DNA of 64,000 nucleotides from Heterobilharzia americana (GCA_944470555.2 OX104127.1:47048934-47112933), one strand, 5' to 3'; positions 1 through 12,435 are shown, counted from the stretch's first letter. The notes: generated by a model from the sequence alone, not told the origin. Made by a program: numbers and translations.

Positions 1-672
1 CTTTCATTCCTTGATTCATTCTTTCACACATTCACCCATTCATAGCTCGATTCATTCACGGATTCATGCACTCATCAATTCATTGATAAATTCATTCATT
101 TATTCACTCTTTTAATCATTCATTCGTTTACGCATTCATCAAATGATTAATTCATATATTGATTCATTTATTCATACACCTATTCATTCATTCATTCATC
201 CGTTCTTTCTTTCTTACATCCATCCATCAATCCATTCATTCATGCGTTCATCCCTTCTTTCATTCATTCACACATTCATTCATTCATTCTGTGATTCAAT
301 GATTCATTCATACATTCATTCATTGAATCTTTCAATTGTGTATCCATTCATTTATTCATTCATTCATTTATTGATTCATCCATTCATTCAATAATTCATT
401 CGTCCATTCCTTCCTTCTTCCATTCATTCAGTCCTCCATCCACTCATTCATTCATTCATCCATTCATTGATTGATTCGTTCATTCATTCTTTCACACATT
501 CATTCCGTAATTGATACATTCATTAATTCATTCATTCCGTCATCCAATCATTCGTCCAATCATTCATTAGTTTATTCGTTTATTCACTCATTCATTCTTT
601 AATTCATTCTTCAATTAATCAATTCATTTGTTTATTCAGTTATTCATTCATTCATTCATCCATGTATTCATT

Positions 673-2570
673 CCTTGATTCATTCGTTCATACATTCATT
701 CATTTGTGCATTGATAGTTTCATTCATCTGTTCTTTTTTTCATTTGTTATTTAATTCATACCTTCACTTATCTATTTATTCATTCAATCATTCATTCATT
801 CAATATATCATTCATTCATTTACCCATGCATGCATACAGTCATTCATTCGTTGTTGCGTTCTTTTCTAATTTCATTCATTCATTCATTGCTACTTTCATC
901 AATCTATTCCTTTTTCATTCGTTATTTATTTCTTTCGTTCACTCATCTATTTATTCATTCATTCATTCATCCATTCCTTCTTTCATCCTTCATTTATTCA
1001 TTTATAATTTCATCCATTCATTTCTTGATTCATTAGTTTATACGTTCATTCATTCACTGATTCATTCCTTCATGTATACATTCATATATTCTTTCAGTCA
1101 TTCGTTCATTCTTTTCTTCCATCATTCATTCATTCATTCATCCATTCATTCATTCGACCATACATTCATTCATTCATGTATTGTTACATCCCTTCATCTG
1201 TTCATTTTTTCATTCGTTATTTCATTCATTCCTTCACTCATTTATTTATTCCTTCATTCATTCGATCTATCATTCATTCATTCACCCATGCCTGCTTTCA
1301 TTCATTCATCCATTCCTTCTTACATCCTTTCATTCATTAATTCATTCATTCCTTGATTCATTCTATCATACATTCATTCATTTATTTTTTCATTCATCCG
1401 TTCATTCTTTTCTTTTTTCATTCATGCAATCATTCATTCATTCTCCCATTCGTTAATTGATTGATTGATTGATTCATTCATTTAATCATCCATTCATTCA
1501 TTCATTCATTCATTCACATTCTTTCATTCATTCATTTATTCACTCATTCTTGCATAGATTCATTCATTCATCCATTCATTGATTCATTGATTCATTCATT
1601 TATACACTCGATCATTGTCCGATTAATTTATTCAGTTCTTCATTCAGTGATTCATTCTTTGATTCGTTCATCCAATCGTTTATTCATCCATTCATTCATT
1701 CATTCATCGATTCATTCCCTCATATATCCACTCATTTATCCGTTCTTTAGTTCGTTCATTCTTTTCTTCCATCATTAATTCATTCATTTATTCGTTCATG
1801 CATTCATTCATTTATTCACTCATTCTTTCATTCAATCATTTAGCCATTTGTTCACTTATTCGTTCATGGATTCATTCCTTTATTCGTTTATTAATTCGTC
1901 AATTAATAATTCATTAATCTATTTATATATTCATTCGTTCATTCATACATTCATTCTATCATTCCTTGATTCATTCGTTCATACATTCATTCATTCATGT
2001 ATTGATACATTCATTCATCTATTCAGTTTTTCATTCGTTATTTATTTCATTCCTTCGGTCGTCTATTTATTTATTCATTCAGTCATTCATCCATGCATTC
2101 TTTCGTGCATTCATCCATTCACTATTTCATTCACTCATTCATTCTTTCATTCATTAATTCATTCAATCATTTATCCATTCCATTATTCATTCATTCATTC
2201 TCTCATCCATCCATTCATTCGTTCATTCATTCACACAGTCATTCATTCATTCCTTTGTTCATTCATAGATGGATTCTTTAATTCAACCATCCGTTGATTC
2301 ATTCGATAATTTGTTCAACCATTCATTCATTCATTTGTTTATTCACTCGTTCATTCATGGATTCATTCATTAAGTCGTTTATTCATTCCTCAGTTAATAA
2401 ATTAATTTATTTATTCATTCATTTATTGATTCATCCATTCCTTCATTCCTTCCTTGATTCTTCCGTTCATACATTCATTCATTCAGGCATTGACACATTC
2501 ATTCATCTATTCATTCTTTCATTCGTTATTTAATTCATTCCTTCACTCATCTATTTATTCATTTATTCGT
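673..2570 (+). repeat. Higher-order repeat units within the TTCA array
   Basis: Variant positions recur in the same order. A block beginning CCTTGATTCATTCGTTCATA, followed by a GTATTGATACATT-like segment, then TTTCATTCGTTATTTAATTC and TTCACTCATCTATTTATTC, starts near 673, 1963 and 2452. Its second half also appears near 887 and 1174. Slippage of a 4-bp unit cannot keep such a series of variants in order over about 110 bp, so segments have been duplicated. Spacing is irregular (roughly 0.2-0.8 kb). Found by eye; a dot plot would define the units properly. Confidence 0.7.
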
Positions 2571-3185
2571 CCATCCACTCATTCATTCTTTTATCCAATC
2601 ATTCATTGATTCGTTGATTCATTCTTTCATTTATTCTTTAATTCATACATTTATTTATTCCCTTATTCGTTCATGGAGTCATTCATTCCTTTGTTCATTC
2701 ATGAATCATTCTTTCATCTATTTATTTATTCATTCATACATTCCTTCAGCCATTCATTGATGCGTTCCTTCTTTCATTCATTCTCTCATTGAAGGGTTAG
2801 CTGATTTATTCATTCGTTGACTCACATTTTCATGGATTGATTCACTGAATGATTGGTTCATTCAATCACTCACTAATTCATTCATGCATACCTACATTCA
2901 TTCATTCATTCCACTCATTCACTCCCTTACTCACTCATTCATTCATTCATCCATTCATTAATTCTTCATCCATCCAACTACTCGTTCTCTCATTCACTCT
3001 TTAATTCATTCATTCATCCATCCCTCCATTCATTGATGCATTCAATCCACCATTCTTTCATTCCTCCATCAATTCCTCCATGCATTCATGCAGTCATTGT
3101 CTGATCCATTCATTCATTCATTTATTCATTGTTACGTTCATCAATTCATTCTTTCTTACATCCATCCATTTGTCCATTCACTCAT

Positions 3186-3480
3186 GCGTTCATCTCTCCT
3201 TTCATTCATTCATTGATTCAATGATTCATACATTCACACATTCCTCCATTCATTGAATCTTTCATTCATCTATCCAATCATTCATTCATTCATTCATCCA
3301 TTTATCCATTCATTCATGCGTTAATCCTTTCCTTATTCATACATTGATTCAATGATTCTCTCATCTATCCATTAATTCATTCATTCATTCATGTGTTCAT
3401 CCCTTCTTTCATTCACACATTGATTCAATGATTCATTTATTCATATATTCATTCATTCATTCATTCATTGAATCTTTCAT
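3186..3480 (+). repeat. Second higher-order unit in the TTCA array
   Basis: A unit reading ATGCGTTCATCCCTTCTTTC, then ACACATTGATTCAATGATTC and ATTGAATCTTTCA, occurs at about 3186, 3315 and 3391 in tandem with 75-130 bp spacing. A further copy lies at about 243-335, some 3 kb away. This links the two ends of the array by duplication. Assigned by eye. Confidence 0.6.
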
Positions 3481-3744
3481 ATATCTATTCATTCATCCAT
3501 TCATTAATGCTTGCATTCATTCTTTCATTGATTCGTTAATTTTTCCATTGTTCACTTCTTTTGCTCATTTATTCATTCACTCAATACTTCATTCATTCAT
3601 CCGTTTATTCACTCATCTATTCACTGATTCGTTCATTCATTCATTTAATAATTTATTCATTCATTCCTTCAGTCATTCTTTGATTCATTCTTTCTTCATT
3701 TCATTCATTCATTCAATCGTTGCTTCATTCATTCAGCCGTTCGT

Positions 3745-3830
3745 TCAATGATTGTTTGAATAATTGATTGATTGAATGCTTGAATGATTGAATGATGGAT
3801 TGATTGTCTCATTGATTCATTGAATTATTG
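3745..3830 (-). repeat. Inverted patch inside the TTCA array
   Basis: Here the plus strand switches from TTCA-type to TGAA/TTGA-type repeat (for example GATTGAATGCTTGAATGATT) for about 80 bp, then returns to the original orientation near 3830. The patch is the reverse complement of its surroundings and could fold back on either flank. A weaker mixed-orientation stretch lies at about 2790-2880. Confidence 0.8.
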
Positions 3831-4197
3831 ATTCATTCATTCATAATTTCATTTGTTGATTCTTTCCATCATTCATTTATTCATTCATGCTTTCACTTAT
3901 ACATTCATAGGTTGTATCATTGATTAATTAGTTAGTTAAAGAATTCATTGATTCATACTTTCATGCATAAATTCAATCATTTATTCACTTAATAATTCCC
4001 CAATCCATTCATTCATTAATTCATTCATCCTTTCCTTCCTTCATTCCTTCATTCATTCATTCCTCCATCCATTCAATCATACCTTCATCCATTCATTCGT
4101 TGATTCGTTCATTCATTCTTTCACACATTCATTACCTAATTCATACATTTTATCATTTATTCATCCATTCATTCATTCCTACATCCATTCATTCGTC

Positions 4198-4255
4198 CAT
4201 TCATTCATTCATTCATTCATTCATTCATTCATTCATTCATTCATTCATTCATTCA
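4198..4255 (+). repeat. Perfect (CATT)n microsatellite run
   Basis: The longest uninterrupted tetranucleotide tract in the array, about 14.5 perfect units. Elsewhere the repeat is broken every few units. This homogeneous core is the part most likely to vary in length between individuals. Confidence 0.9.
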
Positions 4256-5526
4256 ATCATTTATTCTCCCATTAATTCCTGGATTCATTTATTCATTATT
4301 TTATTCACCCATTCATTGAGTAATCCCTAATTCGTTCTTTCATTCATTTACTTATTTATTCACTCATTCATTTATTCTTTCATTCAGCGACTCATTTTTT
4401 CATTCATTCATTCATCCGTTCATTCATTGATCCGATCATTCAGTCTTTTACACATTCATTCCTTAATTCCTCCGTTCATTCGTTGATTTGTTGATTCATT
4501 CTTTGACACATTCATTCAATAATTCATTCATTCATTCATTCAACTAATTATTCATTCATTCATTCATTCACACCTTCATTTAATCGCTCATGCTTTCATT
4601 CATTCTTCCTTTCTTTGATACATTCATTCATATAATCAATAAACCATTCCTGGATTTTTTCATTCATTTATCCATTCATTGATTCATTCTTTCTTTCATT
4701 CATTCATATATTCATTCATGCATTAATTAATTAATTCATTTATTCGTTCATTCATTCTTTCACACGTTCATTCGTTAATTCATATATTCTATCATTCATT
4801 CATTCATTCAAACATTCATTAATTCATTCGTTTATTCAATCATTCATTGATCGATTCATTTATTCATCCGTTCATTGATTCATTCATTATTCTCGTATTC
4901 ATTTATGGATTCATTCCTTCATATATTCTTTCATTTATCCATTCATTCATTCATCCATTCATTCATTCATTCATTCTTCCATCCATTCATTCATTTATTC
5001 ATCCATTCATTCGTTGATTCGATCATTCATTCTTTCACACATTTATTCGTTAACTCCTCCAATCATTCATTGATTCGTTATTTCATTCTTTAACACATTC
5101 ATTCAATAATTCATACATTCGTTCATTTATTCATTCACACACATTCATTCATCCATTCTTGGGTTCATTCATTCATATATTCAAACAACCATTCCTGGAC
5201 ACTTGCATTCATTCATTCCTTTATTCATTCACACATTCATTGTTTCATTTATTCATTCATTCACAATTTCGTTCATTCATATATTCATTCATGTATTAAT
5301 TAATTCATCCATTCATTTATTGATGCGTTCATTCATCCTTTCACACATTGATTCTTTAGTTCATACCTTCATTCACACATTCATACATTATTCATACAAT
5401 CATAGCATCCATCATTGAATAATTAATTAGTTGAAGAAGCCATTCATCATTCTTTCCTGCATAAATTCATTCATTGATTAATTTATTCCTCTATCCATTC
5501 ATTCATTGATTCGTTCATTCATTCTT

Positions 5527-7654
5527 GCGTATATTATTTTGTTTCCTTTCTGTTAAGTAGTATGTAACTGTTTACTTGTTCATGGTGATCAGCCAGTGAC
5601 TGTTTGATAAATCTGGTGACCTAGATTCAGTAGATGAGATTAAGTTTGATCTCTTTTAATATTAAATTCGTTGGATGAGAGAAACAAATCAGAAATCCTT
5701 ATAAACTCTTCATTTGCTGAATTTTAGCATAAATATTTCATAGAGACCCCTGATTCAATTCTGTTGAAGGGGTATGAGCTGTGAATTGCGGCAATGGTTC
5801 AAAGAGATTATATTATGGATGATAATGAACTGTATTTTGTTTTGATTTGTGCTTGCAAAGATGTGCAGTTTTCATATTTTACATTGTTTTACCATACGTG
5901 AATAGTTCCACACAGTAGGACTTGTTATGCCTTCTGCTTTGTCCTGGCTTTCAGTGGATATCTGTGTATTGAATGATGGAGTAAAAGACTAATATCATAA
6001 TGTTTTCTTTTCATGAGCATGATTTAAAGTCACTGCTTGTGATCCAACTTCCAGATGTCAACAATCTTGTATGCTGCAATTAGTGCATCATTAAAATACT
6101 ACTAACAATTACTGTATGAACCTTACAGAAAATATGGAGAACGAAAAATCAGTTAATTAATCTTAACTAAACTTAAGCAAAATAATAGTTCACGAAAAAC
6201 ATTTTTTTCAGTAAGCAAAAGAAGTAATAGAACAGTCATTATATATAGTTTTTATTCACTTATTTTCTTTCATGTTGTATTTTATATCCAGACGTATATA
6301 AGATAAGCATGCTAACAGAATATTTGTAGGTCTAAAAAGTGATTAGAATTGCATTTTTTAACGAATCATTTTTACAACTTTTCGTCTCGTTTTCATCTCC
6401 ATGTGCAGAAGAATTACTAAATAAACGTTTAATTTAAGAAAGTGCCCAGATCTTCAGTATTTTATTGAAGAATTTCAGAGTGAGACAAAATTTAGCTTCA
6501 TTTCAGTCCATTATTTCAGATGATTAGTGACATGCTGATAAGAAGTTTAGACAGGGCACATACCTACAGCACTTCTGACCAGAAAATTCCAAATTCTTTA
6601 TCCAAGATGATTTCCTATCACATTTTAAATAAAGAACCCTATCCGCCTGGGTGTAAATGTTGCCACATATTCCATATTTTATCCTAATCAGTATTACTGA
6701 TACATCTCTGATTCCTTAGAACATCCAAGCCAAGACTTCTGGTTATAAACATCTTAGTAATTGCTGTCAGCATTTTGAAGTCATCGAAACCAATAGTTCT
6801 TGTTGATGAATCTATCTGAAGGGAAAATGTTTGCTGGTTAACGATGAACAATGATTACAAGCATAAAACTGACAGAAAATCATTAAAACGTTTTTGTCTT
6901 CAAAATATTCAAAACTTTGAAGTGCATGATGAATATCACTTTTGAGTTTTTATGAACATGAATATCTTGTCATATACTGCCTCTTTGATGAATATACTTT
7001 CTTGAAGGTGTGCAAAAGTTCCGTAAGAGGCACATTTTGAGTCTAAAATGTACTTATTCTCAACATTTCAGTGGAGGATTGTTCATAATGCTATTTCAGA
7101 CATGGAGTAGACACCTCTGAATTTGTTCACATTTGAATGTCTGAATTTCTTTTGAAGGTATTTAAACATCTTTTTTTCCAGTGTATGAGATAATTACACA
7201 ACCAGTCATTTTTGAATAAGTCAGAAAACACAGTGACAGAGTGTAATTTAGGGAGATAAATCATAAACAGAATGTCAAATGAAGGCTAAAGCATAAAGTT
7301 TTACAGCCTGTGAATTCATTTAGAATACAGAACATAATAAATCCCAAAAAATGTATTCTGTGAATTGTTATTTGAGACTAAATTTATTTCTTGAACAAAA
7401 TGTGGTTTTCCTTATATATCTGTGATCAAACCTGAATTAGGAAGAGAGATACTTTTGAACGTTGTAGAACACAAAGCAATGCTCTTCTTTATGTTATTTA
7501 AAGGAAGTATAAATAAAATAAACTTTAACTTTGTTGCAGTCAAGTTTAAACTAACCAATTTTGGTAACTTGAACAAACTCGGTTTTCATTTTAACTATTT
7601 GAATAAAGCAGGTATGGTTTGTCAGACTAGTGCTGATACTGGATGGTGATTGAA
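5527..7654. other. AT-rich stretch with no gene recognised
   Basis: Begins at the sharp edge of the satellite array. Open frames are short and look like chance products of AT-rich DNA (the longest, 7422-7649, gives 75 residues with no recognisable motif). No repeat family or RNA gene was recognised. Confidence 0.6.
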
Positions 7655-7930
7655 GGCGGAATGAAAACGTGGGCATTGGTGGGATTCAAACCAGCGACCA
7701 CCAGGTTTCCACCCCAGTGCTATACCAACTGGTCAACGAGAAGTCCTGACGAGGCAGCTATTGCAAGTACTATTTAGCAGTAGTGACGTGTCATGAATTC
7801 ACACAGCAGTCAAGCAAAAAGGTTGAGATTGAAGTGCAATATACGTGTGGTCAGGAGTCGGACCTCACAGCTTGGTTGACAGAGCACCGGGCCAGAAACC
7901 GGTTGGCTTTTAAACAGAATAACTAAAAGC
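7655..7930 (-). mobile_element. tRNA-like SINE remnant
   Basis: On the minus strand, from about 7742 down to 7672, the sequence resembles a tRNA body: a D-arm-like TTGACCAGTTGGTATAGCAC and a box-B-like GCTGGTTTGAATCCCACC. The T stem and acceptor stem do not pair properly, so this is not a functional tRNA gene. A second D-arm-like stretch, AGCTTGGTTGACAGAGCACC, lies on the plus strand near 7880. Together they suggest a tRNA-derived SINE-like repeat. No hammerhead core was seen, so it may belong to a different family from the others in this window. Confidence 0.4.
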
Positions 7931-10841
7931 GATTTATGATTCTCCTTTCTACAGAAGACAACTGTGTGTAAGAAGACAACGTGATATTCCAGTATTTGAC
8001 TGATGTGTAAATTAGATCCAAAGGCGTCTGCTGTTATAATGTAGCACTGTTAACTCCATCCCATTTTTCCTCCAGAAAGAATGAGCCTTATTTATTGATC
8101 TTTTTCTCGGAACCGTAATAATTCATCATTTTCAACATTTGCAAAATAGTAATATATCAGTTTCTTGACGGTCAATCAACAACTGCCTACTGCTTAATAT
8201 TACAATCATTTATAGGGCATAAATCTACCGAATAATCTATTTTAACTATAAAAGAATGAAGAATAAGCAAAACACTGTAAATTAGGAAATCAAAACGATG
8301 ACAAAGGCTTTAAACCTAACTTGTAGATTAAAATTATTGCTAATTTATCTTTTAATAGAATAAGGTATTCAAGAGATGTAGAGAGAGGAAGGAATGTAAG
8401 AAAAGTAACAAATAATATGAACAAACAAGTTCTAAACAAATGAAAAACTAACATACATTAGATGGAAATCACCTTAATGAGATAAAATTAGTGGACCAGT
8501 CAAATATTGAACTATTTATGTGACATAGGTCAAAAAGCTCATGATTTAGTTATCAGGAAATTGAGAAAATGAACAAACTTTATGAATTAGTTTAGTTGAG
8601 AAAATTTCTTTTCACGAAACGAAATAAGTCAAGTAGTTTTTGCTCTCCTAGAATTTTAAAGTCGTGTGTTCACACAGTTTCTGCTAATGAATTGATGAAA
8701 ACCTTGATTCCCTTCAAGCAAACATTCATCAGTGTACGCTCAGGAAACCAAACTTGCTCTCTCTCTTCTCTCAGGACTTTAAGTATAACCACTGGATAAA
8801 AAAATAATGTATTAACATATAAATGTTTAATTGTCAACTTCGTACATTGTAAAGCTTTTTTCCTTTTCAGCATACCCATCTTCTTTTAATAATAAATATG
8901 ATCGAATTTAACATGGGAGATGTACTATTCCATGTTAGAACAGGTTTATTAAGAGGTGTCATCTAGTAACTTAAGTTGGGATTTGAAATTGATAAATCAC
9001 TGTTTCATTCATATTGTCAAACAGCTGATGGGTGCTGAAAATGGTCCTACAGAAATAAAAAGTTTGATTTGCAATCAAATGATCAGTTTATGTTAATCCC
9101 ATAAAAATATTTCTAAAGCGTAGGAGAAATAAACCTTTATTTTATTACATCTTCAAAACGGCTAAAAGGACAACATCTGGTTGATATTTACGGTACCATT
9201 AAAGCTCAAATACACCATTTGATGATAACCCATTTCTGTTTACTAATGTTAACATTCTGAAGTTAATATAAAGAGGCAGAGCATTCTTTGTGTTGATTAG
9301 TATATGTGTAACACCAATCAATAAGTGCTCATTAGTGCTTATCATTACTTGACTCTTGTATAGAACTTCGAGTTTTTTTAGGAGATTGTCTTCAATGACT
9401 GGAACTTTTATGAATAAGATTATAGGTCCATGCACTGTACTATCCTATTTTTAGGTGAATATGTTCATGTTGTTCGATAAATCTAGGTTTATTTTTAATT
9501 TCAGTCATTCAATCAGCTTTAAAGATTGATAGACTCTTTGGTAATGAGTGTTTACAGTGAAATAAATTCAGAACAGCAGGGACTAGAAGTAAGTGATATA
9601 CCACAATTATATGTAGACAATTGCTTGTCTGATGTGGCAGATTTTTTATGCTCTTTAATCTTAATTTCTGACCAGATGGTTAGCCGGATTTCTCTTAACC
9701 AAGCTTTAAGTAGCTCATGAAGGTAATGATGAAGAGTGGTTTTGTTCTCAAGAAGTTTAAAGCTTTCGTGCTCTACGGACATGCAGTTTTTGGTCTGACT
9801 TAAGTTGGCAGGTAATGTGGGCAACACCACCTTGTTAGCTTTTCGTCATAACATTGCTATTACTAGACACTCATTTTTATACTTAATCGGTCTGAAGGAG
9901 TTTCCAAGTTGATGTTTGGCTAGAATTATCCAAGTTATCAGATGTTAACTAAGGTCTGAGGATAATATGCTTTCCATAGGAAGAATAGCTAGTTAGCACA
10001 ACATCTTTTCAGTTAATATATAAAGGTTAAATGCTCCAGCTTCCTAATTGTACTGCTGTGAAAAGAATGAGTTTTTCACAAGTAAAATTACTGATAAATA
10101 CTTCAGAACAGATTCGCACATTATTTGGACTCCATAAATATCCACCACTGAGTTTGTAATGCTTGTGTTGAAACTTAAGTGCATCAGTAACGGATGTCAA
10201 ATCAATTCCTTTCATGAACTTATTAGTGACTGAAGACATTCATCTAATCTCAGTATTAGTATTTTCTACAGAAATCTGATGAAGAATAAAAAGTTAGCAA
10301 CTGAAATAATAAACACTGGTCAATATTAACAAGAAATTAATTAAATAGTTAAAAGAATTATTGACTGTCTTACTTTTTAAAGCATTTACAAAATTTAAGC
10401 ACCTGTGTAGCATTCTATTTAAGCAGCCTATAACTCCGGAGTCTTGTGGAGGTCAGATGAAAATACAAATGTATTCGTGACAAGATAGCTCAGAAACTTT
10501 TTAAATCCAGTGACACTCATAAATATTTTTTTTTGATTAACGCACTAGTGAACAGTTGAGACACAAATCTATCATCAAAAAGTAACTAATTTCGTTTGAC
10601 CGCAATATCTACAGGCTCTGTAGATCCCACATATCTTCCGATTTCAATCGAAAACATATGGGAATCTTGATACAGTTTTATTAGCTGGGTGATTTACCAC
10701 CCACTATACTTGTATATCAAATGAGCAATTTAATGTGGAATTATACCCTACTACAGTGCCCAGGTTTTACTCTTGCCCATTACATTTATTTTTATAAATT
10801 CATCAACTATTAATCCTTTATTACTACTTATTGATATACTT
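7931..10841. other. AT-rich stretch with no gene recognised
   Basis: Short open frames on both strands (for example 9552-9830 minus and 8670-8879 minus) carry no motif I recognise and have the composition of the surrounding DNA. No repeats or RNA genes identified. Confidence 0.55.
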
Positions 10842-10949
10842 GTTATTCTCCGTTGTTTTGTTGGATCGAATTGTTTGACCTCTTTTGGCATATGGGCTCC
10901 TATACGGGTGCCTCGATATTGCCTGGATGTTAATTATGATAATTTGGTT

Positions 10950-11008
10950 GGTTGTGGCCAGTAAAAGAATCCAGGATGCGCTTTTAGTACAATGTGGGAC
11001 TCGTTGTA
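10950..11008 (-). ncRNA. Decayed hammerhead ribozyme relic (minus strand)
   Basis: Read on the minus strand, CGAGTCCCACATTGTACTAA then AAAAGCGCATCCTGGATTC aligns with the hammerhead at 11120. The conserved CUGANGA and GAAA boxes are damaged and the cleavage triplet GUC reads AUC, so it should not self-cleave. It forms the left arm of the inverted repeat that brackets this element. Confidence 0.65.
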
Positions 11009-11032
11009 CAAGAAGTGGTTATCGTTCCTCAG

Positions 11033-11087
11033 TGGTAAAGTGATTAACGCCTTGGAGTTTGGAGCGATGGATGCAATGTTCGAGTCT
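11033..11087 (+). promoter_or_regulatory. Internal RNA polymerase III promoter (boxes A and B)
   Basis: Box A candidate TGGTAAAGTGA at 11033-11043 matches TRGYNNARNGG at 10 of 11 positions. Box B candidate TGTTCGAGTCT at 11077-11087 matches GGTTCGANTCC at 9 of 11. Starts are 44 bp apart, usual for tRNA-derived promoters. It lies just upstream of the hammerhead, as expected if the element is transcribed by pol III and the transcript then cleaves itself. Confidence 0.65.
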
Positions 11088-11119
11088 CAGTGGGAACAAT
11101 GTCGCTGGGGTGCAGGTGC

Positions 11120-11164
11120 ATCCAGCTGATGAGTCCTAAATGGGACGAAACGCGCGTCCTGGAT
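11120..11164 (+). ncRNA. Hammerhead ribozyme, canonical core
   Basis: All conserved parts are present. Stem I is ATCCAG (11120-11125) with CTGGAT (11159-11164). The CTGATGA box is at 11126-11132. Stem II is GTCC (11133-11136) with GGAC (11143-11146) around a 6-nt loop. GAAA is at 11147-11150, followed by a very short stem III (ACG with CGT around CG), and the cleavage triplet GTC at 11156-11158. The cut would fall after 11158. A tiny stem III is typical of schistosome hammerheads. This is the only copy in the window with a fully canonical core, so it is the best candidate for activity. Confidence 0.93.
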
Positions 11165-11215
11165 TCTTTTGCTGGCCATATGCAACCAAATTATTCATAC
11201 TTTGGTTCCACTGCC

Positions 11216-12378
11216 AGTGGAAGTTCTTGATATCTGATAGTGTAAAACGAGGCGTTTTGCGACGTTGCGAATCAAGTCTCAAAATTCATTTGGCCATCGT
11301 GACATGACCGTGAGCAATGAACTACTCATGAAATATTGTGCGATAAATAATGCTGTAACACTCTGTTATATTAGACAAAAGAAGTATAGTATGATATCTA
11401 ATAAAATATAAGGAAATCAGAAAACTAATTAAGTTTTAAGCAGAAAATAGCCACAAGTGTAAGGTAGTTGAACTAGATAATTCTCTAATTGGGAGCTAGG
11501 ATTACTCATGATTTGAAATCAGCCTTATACCCAGTAGAACCCGGGGAGGATTGCCAAATACTTCATCTTAAACGCATTTAAGGGTCTACATCAACAGATT
11601 ATTCCACTTTGATAAGCACGATATCAAATGGACTGGTTTCAGTTCCTAGGGATTTTCATTCAAATCACTTGATGCCGTTTTACTGTTAATGCCAAGGAAT
11701 CAGAAATTATAAACAAATAGCACAGAATTGTGTTTGGTTTTTTCACTGACTTGTTATGATATTGTTAATCTTAAGAAAACATCAAAATATTGTAGTTATT
11801 TGTTAATTATTTATCATGTTCTCTATCTTCGTTGTTGTCATCATCATTACCCATTGATTCACATAACACCTGAATAATTTTCTCCAAAAATCAGAATAAT
11901 GCCAATTAAGCAGGAGTAAATTGAAACAACTATTTACATAAAAGGCACTAAAAAAGTGAAGGGAAATTGTATATTTAAAAGGAAAAGGAAAACTTTATTA
12001 ATTCATTTATGTTTACTGTGATGTCAACATTTTAAACTACTAATATGTTGACATTGTTACGATAATTATCACTGTAATCAACTGTTCAGTTCTTTAGAAC
12101 AAACATTTACTTTCTATATATTCAGTACTGCACAATTATTAGTAAATACCATAAACAGTAAAGTGACTAGGGAAGGGAAAATGTACTGGCGGGCATAAAT
12201 TGTTTGAGTATGAAAACACACAAAAAATAAAATTAATCTATTTGAATCGCCGTTGCTACGATACTTACATTTGGAGTAAATATACTCATATTCAACCTCC
12301 TTCAACAAATTTTTCGTAACTTATAAAATATAAGGAGGGTATACAAAGCGTATCATGAAGTGCATCTTTGCTCTAATT

Positions 12379-12380
<2 letters not shown>
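11216..12380. other. AT-rich stretch with no gene recognised
   Basis: No open frame above background, repeat family or RNA gene recognised. It ends at an (AT)n tract. Confidence 0.55.

Positions 12381-12431
<51 letters not shown>
12381..12431. repeat. (AT)n dinucleotide microsatellite
   Basis: About 50 bp of uninterrupted AT repeat. It is self-complementary and can fold into a hairpin or cruciform. No adjacent element explains it. Confidence 0.95.

Positions 12432-12435
<4 letters not shown>

Larger units (their letters stand above)
1..5526. repeat. Degenerate TTCA tetranucleotide satellite array
   Basis: About 5.5 kb made almost entirely of (TTCA)n on the plus strand, with frequent point changes and 1-4 base slips. 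The array runs in from the left edge, so its full length is unknown, and it stops abruptly near 5526 where ordinary AT-rich sequence begins. Because 4 does not divide by 3, each plus-strand frame reads the same Phe-Ile-His-Ser cycle with few stops, giving many false open frames of 60-176 codons. On the minus strand TGAA yields TGA in every frame. No start context, domain or non-repeat protein sequence supports a gene. The array is imperfect and has higher-order units, so it is old and has grown by segment duplication as well as slippage. Confidence 0.97.
10842..11215 (+). mobile_element. Hammerhead SINE-like composite element (Sm-alpha type)
   Basis: The order on the plus strand is: a shared head (GGATCGAATTG, then GGGCTCCTATACGGGTGCCT at about 10891), a minus-strand hammerhead relic (10950-11008), a tRNA-like pol III promoter (11033-11087), and an intact-looking plus-strand hammerhead (11120-11164) followed by a tail. 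The two hammerhead 3' parts form an inverted repeat: the reverse complement of 10950-10981 matches 11152-11187 over TCCTGGATTCTTTT and CTGGCCA. The same head and order recur at 26.25 and 40.45 kb. Schistosome Sm-alpha elements are known to combine a pol III promoter with a hammerhead. That this inverted composite is the mobile unit is inference. Confidence 0.8.

Noticed and set aside
143..5418. Many plus-strand open frames of 60-176 codons rich in Phe-Ile-His-Ser
   Set aside because: They are translations of the TTCA satellite; every frame reads the same cycle, and no independent sign of coding exists.
1..5526. CRISPR array or centromere interpretation of the satellite
   Set aside because: There are no regularly spaced unique spacers, the context is eukaryotic, and a tetranucleotide array alone is no evidence of a centromere.
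7672..7742. Possible tRNA gene on the minus strand
   Set aside because: The T stem and acceptor stem do not pair and box B is imperfect; better explained as a tRNA-derived repeat.
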